The notes below the pieces were generated by a model. That model was not told the DNA's origin, ran no database searches, and saw only the letters and a program-made list of their open reading frames with translations. A stretch of DNA of 64,000 nucleotides from Darksidea phi (Eukaryota > Ascomycota > Dothideomycetes > Pleosporales > Lentitheciaceae). Numbering within the stretch: the first letter of the stretch is position 1; each line of letters begins with the position of its first letter. The stretch covers positions 1-64,000 of the forward strand of contig JASJFT010000042.1 in assembly GCA_030770425.1 (NCBI GenBank), read 5' to 3'. Positions 33,729 to 44,912 of this stretch are shown here, one piece after another. The translations under genes and the position numbers were made by a program.

Positions 33729-36089
33729 CTATCCGTCTTGCGGTTTCAGAACCAGCAGCCGTGCGGCAAGGCGGTCGAAGAAAAAGCCCATGTCGTCGCC
33801 AACCCTCTCAGCGGTCGCCTTGCTTTCTAGATAGCTTTCGGAACTAGCTCTCTTAATCGCATCTCGAACGCTCTGGATGAACCTGTCTTCAGGTGTAGTG
33901 CCGACGGCATTTGCACCCGTTGGTCGAGAGGCGGCAGTAGCCTCGCCCTGCCAGTCCACATTGAGCCTGGCATGGCATCCCGGAAAGCAGGCTGAATAGA
34001 AGGCGAGCAGCGACTTGACCCCTTCATCATCGATCTTGTTATCGTCCTCCTGCTTCGAGTGGGATACCGCGGAATCGGAGAAGTGGTGGTAAGGAAGTTT
34101 GGCGGCATGGTACTGGATGGATTCCACAGTCATCAGAACGACGATGAGGGTGGCTAGGCCGGTTGGCCACTCGTAGCTTTCCCGCTTTAAGAAAAGTAGT
34201 TCTAAAGAGGAAAGGACTTCTTTCATCAGACTCGACGCGAGCGCCGGCATAACCGAACCAAACTGCGAGCGAATGAAGCACGGCGTTGGCGTCGTAGGTT
34301 CGGGGACGGACATGGTATTGTAGATCAACTGCTCTAGGGCGGGATCGCTCGAAGGTGGAGGAAGGGTAATGTCGCCGCCGATATGAACCAAAACCAAGAG
34401 CTTTAACGCTTGTTGCAAGAGGCGCGAAGAAGATGTGTTTGGCGGTAGTGTGCGGTAGAAGACGTACACATCCCGGAGGATATATAGCGGCGAGCAATAG
34501 AGTGGGAACGAGCGAAAATACTGGCGGACTAATAGCGATAAGTGGTTGTCCAATGTCTCCTGAAGACCAGCGCTTGCTCCAGGTGTTAGGACCGCAGGAA
34601 GTACGACGTGCGTATGGACTTCTTTCGAGGACGCACTTGGCGGCCACGCATAGATGATATGCTCATGATACAAAGTTTCCTCAATTTCAATGGAATGCAC
34701 AGGAAGGTGAAGAGCAGGGCCGAATCCAAAACACAGTGGGATTGGATAAGTGAAGGAAGAAATATGGTAGCTGTCCGACCGGAGGAAAGAATCGACTGCG
34801 CGAGCAGTAGGGTGCCAGCCTAGGCGCTCGGAAAGGAATGTGTCTGACAGATCGGACAGCAAACGATCGCGACATGGGTGATTGACAAGATCGCCTTTGT
34901 AGTGATCAAGGCAAGACTTGCATGGGATGCCGGCGTCGCACTTTTCTTTACGTCTCTTGCAATTGGAGCAAGAAACGACACGTCTCATCAGAGCGGCGTG
35001 GCTTCGTTGCTCGGCGGTAAGAGCTCCCGTCCGACCTCTGTGCCGTCTGCCTCGACCACCGTCGGTCCCAGAGGGGACTAAACGATTACCCTGTGTGTTT
35101 GGGTGATAGGAGACCCAACTAAAGTTGCTCGAGGTAGGCGATGCACTTGTCAGTCTGGTTTTGCTCCTGCGCTGGTCACTCTTCGATACGTTTGACATGC
35201 TTCGCGGTGGAGCACTGCGAGGCAAGCGCCTAATCTCAGGAGATGCTGACAAGCGCGAGGGCATCTGTTGAGCCCACTGGGGCTGTGTTGTGTTGTGAGC
35301 GCGATACGAGTGGGGAACAGTGATGGCTCTTGCGCAGTTCTGGTGGTGTGGAAGATCTCCGACCCAAGGATGAGGAGAGAAGGTATTGCTGAAGCTTTGG
35401 ACCCCGCTCTGAGGTATTGGGATTGGCATTGCTCCGTCATGATGAAATTCCAAGACGGGTTCAATCGCTGGCTCTACCCAGGTGCCGACGTTTGCAAAAG
35501 CTTGCGAAGCAGAGACGTCGAGACCGTTGAAGGCATGTGGAGAGGTTGCAAGATGCGGGTTGAAAATAGACGCCGAAGCGGTCTGGTAGGAATTGGAGGA
35601 GCCGAAGCTCTGTGCATCGAGAAATGGTGATGCAGTGGACGTCCGCAGATGCGATAGGCGATCCTCTGAACCGTCAAAGGATGCTTGACCGAAAGAGCCG
35701 TCGTAACCGGATCCAGCACGACCAACTAGAGGCGGAATAGCTGTCGTAGTATATGGTGAGGATCTGCTGAGCCACGGATGTCCTGGACCAAATGAAGTGG
35801 GGCCTTCAACAACCGATTGCGGCGCCGAAGTCGCGTAGTCGGAGGAAGGGCCTTCGATGGTAGATGTGGCAGCTGAAAGATGATGCGGTTGCTCCGACGG
35901 GATGTCTTCTAGTACATGGGGATTCAACGTAGAGGTCGGATCGTTCTCGGTCGGCTGGCTCGCAAAGTCGAGGTCGCCTTGGAAGAAAGGGTCGTACAGT
36001 TCTCCGTCCCAGGCAACAAGCTCTTGCCAATCGTCCTCTGAAGATAGCCCTGGGCTGAGGACCGAAACCTGGGTCGAACTGAACGCCAT
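33729..36089 (-). CDS. Zn2Cys6-type transcription factor
   Basis: A single exon gives 786 aa. The first 350 residues are Ser/Thr/Pro/Gln-rich and probably an activation region. At about 366-400 lies a zinc cluster, CSNCKRRKEKCDAGIPCKSC, followed by a sixth Cys after 12 residues (LDHYKGDLVNHP), so the pattern is C-x2-C-x6-C-x5-C-x2-C-x12-C; the last gap is longer than the usual 6-9. The helical remainder (about 400-780) has Leu-rich segments (TGLATLIVVLMTVESIQYHA) but no clear fungal_trans motif. The ATG at 36089 is the first in frame. Targets are unknown. Confidence 0.8.
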   Translation of the reverse strand: MAFSSTQVSVLSPGLSSEDDWQELVAWDGELYDPFFQGDLDFASQPTENDPTSTLNPHVLEDIPSEQPHHLSAATSTIEGPSSDYATSAPQSVVEGPTSFGPGHPWLSRSSPYTTTAIPPLVGRAGSGYDGSFGQASFDGSEDRLSHLRTSTASPFLDAQSFGSSNSYQTASASIFNPHLATSPHAFNGLDVSASQAFANVGTWVEPAIEPVLEFHHDGAMPIPIPQSGVQSFSNTFSPHPWVGDLPHHQNCARAITVPHSYRAHNTTQPQWAQQMPSRLSASPEIRRLPRSAPPRSMSNVSKSDQRRSKTRLTSASPTSSNFSWVSYHPNTQGNRLVPSGTDGGRGRRHRGRTGALTAEQRSHAALMRRVVSCSNCKRRKEKCDAGIPCKSCLDHYKGDLVNHPCRDRLLSDLSDTFLSERLGWHPTARAVDSFLRSDSYHISSFTYPIPLCFGFGPALHLPVHSIEIEETLYHEHIIYAWPPSASSKEVHTHVVLPAVLTPGASAGLQETLDNHLSLLVRQYFRSFPLYCSPLYILRDVYVFYRTLPPNTSSSRLLQQALKLLVLVHIGGDITLPPPSSDPALEQLIYNTMSVPEPTTPTPCFIRSQFGSVMPALASSLMKEVLSSLELLFLKRESYEWPTGLATLIVVLMTVESIQYHAAKLPYHHFSDSAVSHSKQEDDNKIDDEGVKSLLAFYSACFPGCHARLNVDWQGEATAASRPTGANAVGTTPEDRFIQSVRDAIKRASSESYLESKATAERVGDDMGFFFDRLAARLLVLKPQDG

Positions 36090-36988
36090 CGGGCCAGCTA
36101 ACGCGGTGACAAGGCGGCGAAATGAGGTACGACGAATTGGAAGCTAAGACTGCTGTGAGATTCCGAATGCTTACCACCTTGTCTGCGGCAGCATCGAATA
36201 GGAACGTTAAACAAAAAGATTAGAGGAAAGCAAAGGACCGCCGGTGACCCTGAAAGAAAAGTACAGAAAGGCTGAACTGCGATGGGCTATCACACAGGCC
36301 GAAAGGTTGCTGAAGATATATTCACCCGCTCCGCTGTGGGCATGCTGGGATAGAGGCGGCTGAAGGTCAGAGTGTAGCTGCCTTGCCGAAGGCCTTGGGG
36401 CGTGCACCCAGTCACCTCTCACGGGCTTATCACGTTTCGTGCATTCACTCGAGGATGACTGAATAGCATCTGGTAAATCGAGTAGGCTGTGGGCGTCGGC
36501 GAGAGAGCGTGGGCGATGACACGGCTTCGACGGTGCCATGTACCAGGTCAGGCGGCCGGTGCTCGCCTCCCAATCCAGCTCACCGGCTGCGGCTCTCGCG
36601 AAGAGCGTTCCGCGCCCTGGAGCGTAGCGTGTGCGCTGTCAAACCAACGGGGGTTGCGAAGAGAGTGATGGCACGACATTGGCTCCAGGCGTTCAGTGTT
36701 GGATCGCTGTCATGGCCACTGCATTGCGGCATTTTGACCCAAGTTGTATGTGTCGTATGCGGAAGACTTCTAGAAGGAAGGGGGAAGAAGCGCCCTGCGC
36801 CCTGCGCCCCCGCTTGGCGTGACGCAAGGCGCTCAGACACCGCAATATCCATCACATACGCAAGAGAGGATTCAGAATCGAACTTTGGAATTGAACAATC
36901 GCAATACTGTCGAAGCGATTCCTTCTTCAAGCTCCTCCCATATACATCGTTCCTTGCAGAACTCCTGCTGAGCAAGCTCCTCGTCATC
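36090..36988. other. intergenic region upstream of the Zn2Cys6 gene
   Basis: It holds the promoter and leader of the Zn2Cys6 gene and the 3' end of the AAA ATPase gene. An ATG-started minus-strand frame of 110 codons (36207-36539) lies upstream of the factor; its composition is not convincing, and it could be an upstream ORF or chance. Confidence 0.35.
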
Positions 36989-38846
36989 CTACAGGCCCCA
37001 TTCCCACGCTCCCTTGGCTAACTTCGCGCTCTTGTTCCTCGCCAGCGGGGCAAACGGGTGAATAGGGCTGATGACCGGCGAACCGTTCTGCGCGAATTGG
37101 CTACTCGGGTCTGCAACGCCCTCTGGCGAAACAGCCTTGCGCTGTTGCTGCTGGGAACTGCCCTGCAGCCTCATATTTTCGAGTAGCAGGACCATCTCCT
37201 CGTATCCTGCAGGAAATCCCTCATAAGCACCAGCCATTGCTCCCGTCTTGGAGCCAGAATCGGCCCCCGTTTCGCTACCCATGTCATCCCGTAGAACCTT
37301 GACCTGCGCTTTAAAGGTGCGCCAGAACTCGTACTTCTCAAACGGGTCATCCTCATCGCCGTCATCGCAGCTTTCCTCACCATCGTCTTGGCGGTTCCTT
37401 GCCAGCTCGAGCAGCGTTGCGACAAAGGCTTCCTTCAAATATGCGAAGGAGAAGTCCTCGGTGATGTCCGCAATGGCGTCGCACAGCTTGCTCGGAAACT
37501 CGATGCTCTGCTTGTTCTTCAGCTTGTTGCGCCAGTATTGCGCTATGCCGCTAGTCAGCCTTATTTTCAAGTATCCTTTCCAGAGCATGCACACATACCA
37601 TACTGGGATCGCTCTCCCTTGTTTGGCAATGGGAATAGGTATTTCCGATCAAATCTCGAGGGGCGTTTCGAGAGGCCAGGGTCTAACTCATCCAAGTGGT
37701 TGGTGGTGGCAATCATGAGAATGCCGTCATTGTTCTCTAGGCCGTCAACCTCGTTGAAGAAGTAGCTCCGGGTGCTGCGGGTCACGATGGTGTCGATGTC
37801 TTCTAGAACAAGAAGGCAAGGAGTCATTGAGCGAGCCATTTGGAAAACAGCTCTAATGTTGTATGCATACGGAGCTGACTTGACGTAAAGCGTAACAACG
37901 GGCTTCTTGCGCTCTTGGAGGGTGTGCATCAACGCTTTGAGGGAGATCGTCTTCCCGTTTCCTACCATGCAAAATTAGCCGTCAAGATAACCCTACGGAG
38001 TTTCACGCGCTCAAACTCACCAACTGGGCCATGAAATATGAGCCCGCGCTTCCATGGAACGCCATATTCCCTGTAGATGTCTTCATTATCGAAAAACTTG
38101 TTCGCAACTTCCGTGAGCGCCTTTTTCATTTTGGGATCGAGAATCACCTAAAGGTTGGGGTGAAAGTCAGCAACGCTTATCTAGAAGGGTGTCGGCACCC
38201 GTCGTCGTAGGCCAGGGCACGAGCTGCCTCGCGACTGCGACGCAATTTGGACAGCGAGTTCACGTACATCGTCCCATTTCGCCTTCTTTACCTCCTGCCA
38301 GAGCTTGGTACTGCGACTCCAATACCCATCATACACGTAGATGGCCGGCTCCTCTTTGATCAACCAGGCCCCAATTGTGGCAAGAAGGCGGTCGACCGCC
38401 GAGGAATGCGACATGGTCGTCTCGTCCCCCCTTGGTTCCTTCAGAATGTACTGCATGAATATCCGCCCAGCAAGAGCAGTATAGAGGACATAGTTCTCTG
38501 AGTCCCAAGTGTAATTATAACGAGCAAAGAAGGTGCTATCTGCAAGGAACCCGGACCCGCCTCGATGAGCAGGTCCAATAAAGCCCCTCCAGCGGATGAC
38601 GGGTTCGGTGTCATGGTCCACTTCGGCTTGAGCATAGCCTGCAGCAGCGAATTGAAGAAGGTTGACGTTGGTTGTAGGGACAGCCGTCACAATTAGTTCG
38701 GGATGCTTCGCTCGCAGGGCAGTGACGATTTGGACGTCGGGGTCAGCCGTTCTGGCGGAGGTGAGTTGCTGGTAGTCTGGGAAGAGCTGCGGCGGGCCGG
38801 GACGGCCTTCATTCTCGATGAATGTAAACTCGTCTCCCGAAGCCAT
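36989..38846 (-). CDS. BCS1-like AAA ATPase
   Basis: Four exons (38846-38268, 38147-38021, 37961-37599, 37542-36989; introns 120, 59 and 56 nt) give 540 aa. The N-terminal 190 residues, with YWSRSTKLWQEVKKAKWDD, match the region before the ATPase in filamentous-fungal BCS1-like proteins. The AAA core has Walker A GPVGNGKT (near 231-238, restored by splicing), Walker B LLVLEDIDT (near 286), sensor IATTNHLD and an arginine-finger region SKRPSRFDRKYLFPLP, then WRNKLKNKQSIEFP in the lid. The tail is low complexity with a Gln run. BCS1 itself folds the Rieske protein in mitochondria, but no membrane helix is evident here, so the site and substrate are open. Confidence 0.82.
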
Positions 38847-39851
38847 GTTGCAGGCGTGTAAGGTTGGAGAAGATGAAGCGATTGTGAAGATGCTAATAAA
38901 ATGTGGATGGAGAGTAGGGTCGAGTTAGGTAGCAAACCTGATCCTAGTAGGAAGCTCTATTTATCTAGGAAATCCTGATCTCTCGCTTTAGCTGGTCAGT
39001 GTCCTAAACATACTTGAATGATTGGCTTGTGGGTACGAAGGATGCGCCAGCGAAGGATTGAGCTGCGATAATGACGTTTGGTGTTTCAGAAGACGGGACG
39101 CCTTTTGATTGCTGCCTGGAGCATGCAATGAAGCGCCGACCAAGGCTGGGCAATGTGGTGCGAGAAAGGGGGGTTGCGTTGCTAGCACGGGTCGCGCCGG
39201 GTCGAAGTGTGGGGACTATGGAGGTCTGCGGGGAAGCAATATCGCGGGCGGGCAATCATGTTGATCGACGGTCAGGTGCCCACCGCAGAGTATGACAACG
39301 CAACCTTCACAATCTTCGCACAGGATGGTATGGCCTCCGGTGATTCTGTACTTTCTTCTTCACACCCGCCGGGTTGATTCGCCATCTCCTTGTCCGGTTT
39401 CAGAGTTGCGACGAAAGTCTGTCCTCGTCGGTGCAGAGGCCAGCCGGCTGACTAACACGGCTTTCACATGCGAACGATGAACAGCATGCACATGTGCCTG
39501 TGCTCTGCGATGCATGTGGAACAACAAGCATGTCTTGGCCTGCAAGTCATATATCACCCTTCATTGCAGTCTGATTTCGGTCCGTCCCAGTTCAATTTCG
39601 CCAGCATTCTTTACTAGGTAAGCCCCGGGTTCCTCAATAATTCTACCCGGACTCAGTTCTGCGGTCCACGTGCGCTCACATGCTGATCCCCGGGAACATT
39701 CAAGGGACCGAAAACTGTGTTTTTCTTCACCACTCTGCAGCAATTGACGGCGGGTGTCGACCTTATTCTTTCCTTGTTTAACTCCTTTTTCTGTGCATAT
39801 GTTTTGTAATTAAGGACCCTTCGATATCCGTACGCTTCAGTTTGAGTAGCC
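38847..39851. promoter_or_regulatory. divergent promoter region between the AAA ATPase and INSIG genes
   Basis: About 1 kb separates two outward-facing start codons. Minus-strand frames in 38990-39560 lack usable ATGs and recognisable content. Pyrimidine-rich DNA (TTATTCTTTCCTTGTTT) at 39766-39790 fits the INSIG leader. Confidence 0.35.
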
Positions 39852-41182
39852 ATGGCCGAGGACCCTTTCGTCACAAGCTCGACGTCGCAACCTCCAAACA
39901 TCATTCGGCCAATACCACGTCGAAACTTTTCCGCGTACACCGATTCCCCCGACTCACCGACTGGCGCGCTTGCGCCGACGACACCTCCCTCCGCATACGA
40001 ATCGCAGAATCGTTCGTCAGACTTCCTCTCACAGCTGAACGCCCGCTTGCTACGGACATACAACGCTCGGAATGGAAGCAGTTACGAGAACGGTGGAGCA
40101 GATGGGGGTGGTCAGGCGCTTCCGCGGAACCAAAGTCTGTTGAATATGACCAAAGGCACCCTGTTCGGCATCTATGACGAGGACGGTGCCACGACAGCGG
40201 AAAGAAGTGTTGTGGAAACGCCGTGGGGGACCGGCGCGGAGACTCCAGCAAGGAAGTCGGTAGATGTAGGGAAATGGACAAACGGGTTAGGGAGTCTTGA
40301 TGAAGGAATCGCACCCAAGTTTCGCGCGCAGCCGGGTGCCACGAACGGCTTCGGGCCACGTTCGCCTACATTCGGGCAGCGGCGCCGACGAGGGCTGTGG
40401 AAATACACTGTGATCGTAGCAAAACTAGCGGCCCTGTCCGTCTTCGGGGTTGTTTACGGGGTCATCGTCAGCCACCTACACGATACCCGGGAGTTGGCGG
40501 CGGTGCGGGTTGGGGGCGTCGATCGGGAGAGTTGGACATACCTCGCGAGCTGGGGCCTAGCTGGCGTTGCTTTGGGGTGCTCCTTACCTTACGTAGAGCT
40601 TGCGTGGGGTGGTCATAGGGGAGGGAACGTGGATAGCGTGGATAGCGTGGACACGGAGACAGAGAACGAGACCAGTTTCGGTGAGCAATGGAACGACATT
40701 GTCAGGAGCGTGGGCGCCTTTGTGGGGATTGCATTCGCCATTGTAAGACATCTCTCCTCATCTCCCACTCAATTCCTAGACAAGGCATGTTAATATCCGC
40801 ACAGCGTCGCCTTCCCTGGCAGTCCACCCTCCAACTCACGCTTACACTTGCACTCGTGAACCCCGCGCTCTGGTACATCCTCGACCGAAGCAAACCCGGC
40901 CTCTCCTTTTCGCTCATCGTAACATCCATCCTGACCTCCTTCATATTCCTCTCGAACCCGGACGTCCTCCCTTCGCCCTCCCTACCCGCTACCACAAATG
41001 GCACCCGCATGCCTACCCCATTACCCATACGAGAAGACCAAGAGTTATTTGCGGGCATGGTCAGCTATGAGAACCTCGCGGTTGTAACATGGGTCGGCAG
41101 CGTGCTCTTCTGCAGTTGTGTCTGCTTTGGTAGCATCGGACGACGATTGGCCGTTTGGGATGGATGGACTCACAAACGGTAA
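39852..41182 (+). CDS. INSIG-domain ER membrane protein
   Basis: INSIG proteins are ER membrane regulators of sterol synthesis, acting on HMG-CoA reductase or SREBP-SCAP. Two exons (39852-40742, 40805-41182; 62-nt phase-0 intron) give 422 aa. The first 175 residues are Ser/Pro-rich and disordered, with the conserved LNMTKGTLFGIYDEDG near 98-113. Helices include KYTVIVAKLAALSVFGVVYG (about 188-207), WTYLASWGLAGVALGCSLPY, SVGAFVGIAFAIRRLPWQST (made by the splice), LTLTLALVNPALWYILDRSK, SLIVTSILTSFIFL and VVTWVGSVLFCSCVCFGSIG, that is, six membrane segments as expected. The gene shares a divergent promoter region with the AAA ATPase. Confidence 0.87.
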
Positions 41183-41870
41183 AAGTTTATGATGGACTTT
41201 TGATATTAATACTACGTGTTGGCATAATGAGCGATACCCAAGCGCTTGTACGATGGGCATTCTACGAAGCGCATGTTTGAGTAAACTTGGAAAGGAAAAG
41301 TTATCTGGATGTGGATATCCTTTGTAAGACTGCACGATTGCAGCGTTCTAATATTCGAGCGAGTCGTTCTCCTCCCCTTTATAATCACCGCTCCCATTTA
41401 CTTGATCAACATAAGTCTTTTCGCATAGAGGTTACGCAAGCTAAGGTGTTCACTAACTATATGCATGTAGCATCCCACCCAAAGCTCCTTACTCCTCGCT
41501 TACCCTCCTTATACGTCTTAGCGTAGAGACTAATGGACACAGTAAACGATAACCATGTATTACGTGCTCGCCTCAGTCTCGAAGGATTGTAATGTTCAAA
41601 GCTATTACCGTCGAGGACAAGAACAACTGTCGTCCGAGCAATACTGGAGACCGCGTTCGCTTCAACGATGCCGGCGCACAAGACCATGAACAAGACTAAG
41701 ACAAGTGGAGAGAAAGCAGGAAAGTGAACCCAAGTAGACCCAGTAGCCTGTACAAATCTTTGCCGATAATCCATCCTGGGTCGAAGCAATTCACCAAAGA
41801 GGTCCTCGAATGGTGTAGCCACTGAAAGGCGTAATTTTAGCTCTCTCGGGCTCCGACTACCACTGCTCAC
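41183..41870. other. convergent intergenic region
   Basis: INSIG and the 3CxxC gene converge here. A 137-codon minus-strand frame directly downstream of the 3CxxC stop (41457-41869) has one hydrophobic stretch but starts only from GTG, and is more likely 3' untranslated DNA. Confidence 0.35.
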
Positions 41871-42347
41871 TCATCTGCCACAAACACCTCTCTTACAGCC
41901 TTCGCAAAGGTCGCTCTTATGTGGTGGGGTATCCTTTCGAGTATATGTTGGCTGCTCCGTTGCAACGCCCGCCCACTTCCTAAGCCTATATGCGACTCGA
42001 TCCACATACGATTCCTCGTCCATTATCAGGGTGCCGAGCTGGTCGCAATCCTCGCAACGCTGATTAAAAACGACAGCGTTGTACCCATTCTTGCGATATC
42101 CCCTTATCAAAATGGTCACCTTCCCGCTGGTCCAGGCCTTCTTAGAACAAGCATTGTTGTCGCACTTGAATCTGGCCGTAACAAAGGTGGAGTATCGTTT
42201 GTTGGACCTTTCGTTGCTATCGTTTCTGTGGAACCATATCGAGGGGATATCGTCGGAGACTGCGGTTTCGACTTGGTCGTGGAGCGAAGGGAACATGAAG
42301 GAGGTTCTCGTCTCCCCTTTGGGCTTGGAGGATTTCTTTCGTGCCAT
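41871..42347 (-). CDS. 3CxxC-type zinc-finger protein
   Basis: A single exon with ATG at 42347 encodes 158 aa; the frame is open further upstream but without an ATG. After a basic start (MARKKSSKPKGETRTSF) the 3CxxC-type fold runs from about residue 50 to the end: TARFKCDNNACSKKAW, then VFNQRCEDCDQLG and, at the C-terminus, HKSDLCEGCKRGVC, three Cys pairs expected to bind zinc, with aromatic spacing typical of the family. In animals this domain occurs in receptor-transporting proteins; in fungi it forms small uncharacterised proteins. The function is unknown. Confidence 0.75.
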   Translation of the reverse strand: MARKKSSKPKGETRTSFMFPSLHDQVETAVSDDIPSIWFHRNDSNERSNKRYSTFVTARFKCDNNACSKKAWTSGKVTILIRGYRKNGYNAVVFNQRCEDCDQLGTLIMDEESYVDRVAYRLRKWAGVATEQPTYTRKDTPPHKSDLCEGCKRGVCGR

Positions 42348-44148
42348 GTTCGGTAGCGCAACGATTAGAACTTGAGTTGATGAAGTGAGGATGTTGGTGT
42401 GGTTAGGTAGCACCAAGATCTGGGGCGGGGTAGGATTATGTCGTTGGGAGGGGTTGGCGGTAGCAGAACGAATGATCTTCTGTGTCTCCCCTTGGCCAGC
42501 CTCAGCCACAACTACGTAGTCTTCTAGGATACGTCGAAGAGGAGATCACATGTGAGAAGATTCTAAGAGGACGACTAAGGCTATGGCCTTGCGCGTGATC
42601 GGCGTTCCTCCTTACCCCATAGATCATGAGTGTTCTCTGGGTAGGACAAGGTCAACCGGGGTTGCCACGTTACAAGCGAATCCCGCCGGACCTTCTATGA
42701 GTGAGTTGTTGCGTCTTGGTCTTATGAATGACTATGGGTTGGGTGAAGTCCTAGATGCTACAGAGCTTAGCATAAGTCGAGTAGAGGATACAAGGGAGCA
42801 AACATACCTTTTCAGGGTCTTATGACCTCGCTCAAGATCTATATTATAAGTATGGCTTGCTAATTTGAAATCAATGTACACATATTTATGAACTATAAAT
42901 GTAAAAAAGACAATAGTTTTAAGCATACTACGTAAAGTTATGTTCAGACCTATAACATGAGCCGATTGTAATTTTCTAAACCATATACAATGCATTATCT
43001 TGTGTGTTACATAGGCTAATGGCATGCAATAGTACGTACAAGTACTGAGGAGAACTCTCCTAAGACAGTGGCTTAACCATCAACCGGTTGTTCCTCTCCA
43101 TCATAGGCCCACCTCAACACCCCCGGCACCGATCTTCCCTCAGAAGGGGCACTTTCCTTTTGTTTCGTGATGCTTGGGGAGAAACGTGATTTTTTTCGAA
43201 TCCGGAGCTTCACTAGCTTTTCTGCTTACTTGAATGGTTAAGTGGCTAGCTAGCCTTTTGTTCGTTGTTTCGTCGCTGCACCACCGTAGCCCCATCCAAT
43301 TTAAACACTGGAACGCTGCGCTACCATTCTCCGCTAGATTGCGCTCGTATCGTCTCCTCTACCCCCCTTTTTCTTTTATGCCCCTGTGGAATGTCTTATG
43401 TACTTAAAAATGCATACCAATGGCGCTTACACATAGGTTACGTAAAATAGGGAAGCATTGACTATATTGTTTTAAGCGTATAAGCGTAATTAGCGTAGAA
43501 CAACACTTTTGATATTCATTTAGAATAGATGCAAGGCTGCTCTGCCGAGGATATGCGATATGCCCACCATTGGAAACTGTCTCCAAGGCAGCAACCGATT
43601 GAGAGATACCGCGTGCATCTTGTAGTGGCTTAGCTAAACGGCACCAATAACTATCACACTCCTAAATGCCTAATTCATTCAACCTCTAACATCCTCGTCA
43701 ACCCGAGCAGCGCCAAATCACCGCCAAAATCTGCGATTTATTAGAACAAAGACTCGCCCACTGTTCCACGAGCCGACGTCAAGCGTTCCACTCATTTCAT
43801 GTGCATTTGAAATTTCAGCACTGGTCTTCAGATATATACAGTGTTATTATTGGAGTACACAAACCCCCTACAATAGCATAGTAGCGCAATGCAGCTTTTC
43901 CTCAGGAAAAAAAAAAGGTTACTAATATCTCCAGCTTTAAAGCTATATATTTATAGTAGTTATTATAATAGAGCATTATTGATTCCAGCGTGGTTTTTCT
44001 TGGCGGCCCGATTTAGGTGGGGTGGGCGGCTCCCGGTGGCTTAGTGCATTGGCGTAGTCCTTTGGTCACGATATTCCGACGGCATTCGCACAGGCCAGAT
44101 AGATACATAACCCCACGTCTTCCTCGCATCCCATCTATCAACACAACC
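42348..44148. other. 1.8 kb region without a supported gene
   Basis: An 80-codon plus-strand frame at 42583-42825 has no known similarity. From about 42840 to 43000 and 43860 to 43990 the DNA is AT-rich, with an A-run (43910-43917) and TATATATTTATAG. Nothing recognisable otherwise; the last 100 bases should hold the promoter and leader of the next gene. Confidence 0.35.
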
Positions 44149-44651
44149 ATGCCATCCACCCTCGAGTATGTCGCAGCCGTCCACCAAGCCAATCTCGCCC
44201 TAGTCCGCGCCTTCGAAGCGCACCCCGCCTACGCCTCCCAATCTACTCAACGTAGCGGCAAAATCTATTTTCTGTAGGACTTCGCGACGCGCACGAATGC
44301 TATGTTTGAATCTATTTTGAACAATACTCCGCCACCGGCTACACCGGCTACAAGAGACAGTGTGCCCAATCTGCCGCCCGCTTCTATGAACGAGAGACAG
44401 CGGAACGAGCTGGTCAATGATGCGGTGGGGCGATGTGTTATGTAAGTGGTATTCTAATGATATGAATGAGAGGTTGCGCCTTCGCGAATGAGGACTTGCT
44501 AACAATGAATAGGCTTCACAATATGATCATGGATACCCAGGGAATATCGGCGATGATGTTTGGAGAGGCGCCTGGAAGGGGTGTGGACATTGGTGACACT
44601 GTCAAGGCCGCGGCGAACAATGTCGATGCAGTGATCGCTGAGAGACAATAG
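44149..44651 (+). CDS. small conserved-looking protein with an in-frame TAG or unresolved intron
   Basis: Read from the ATG at 44149, the first exon frame continues to 44441, and a clear 71-nt intron (GTAAGT..ATAG) joins exon 44513-44651, ending at TAG 44649-44651: 143 codons in all. However, codon 43 (44275-44277) is TAG, while the frame before (EYVAAVHQANLALVRAFEAH) and after (DFATRTNAMFESILNN) both look coding. The bases before the TAG (tctattttctgtag) resemble a 3' splice site; the only in-phase donor, GTCCGC at 44203, is weak and would remove 75 nt. Either an unusual intron or a nonsense mutation is present. The helical C-terminal half ends in VKAAANNVDAVIAERQ. No function is recognised. 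Confidence 0.5.
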
Positions 44652-44912
44652 GGGGTCGCGCGGGCTGCAGCGTCATAGTTGCAATGGCGGCGTGGATACT
44701 GAACGTAGTTCTTGGAGCATTCTGTTTCCTTCCAGGGGTACACACGGGTTTCGAGGTGTACAGGCTTCGTTGACTGACAGCTTTGGAGTGTAGAACAAAT
44801 CGGCCTCCTTATCTTTAGCTTTCAGGTGACATGCGGACGAAGACCAGTTCCGTGATAATGAGTCCTTTCCGTAGTCCGGCATTGCCTTTCGATATACATC
44901 ATGAGTTCGACC

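Noticed and set aside
41457..41869. A second small gene directly after the 3CxxC zinc-finger gene.
   Set aside because: It has no ATG near its start and no recognisable content beyond one hydrophobic stretch; it is more likely 3' untranslated DNA.
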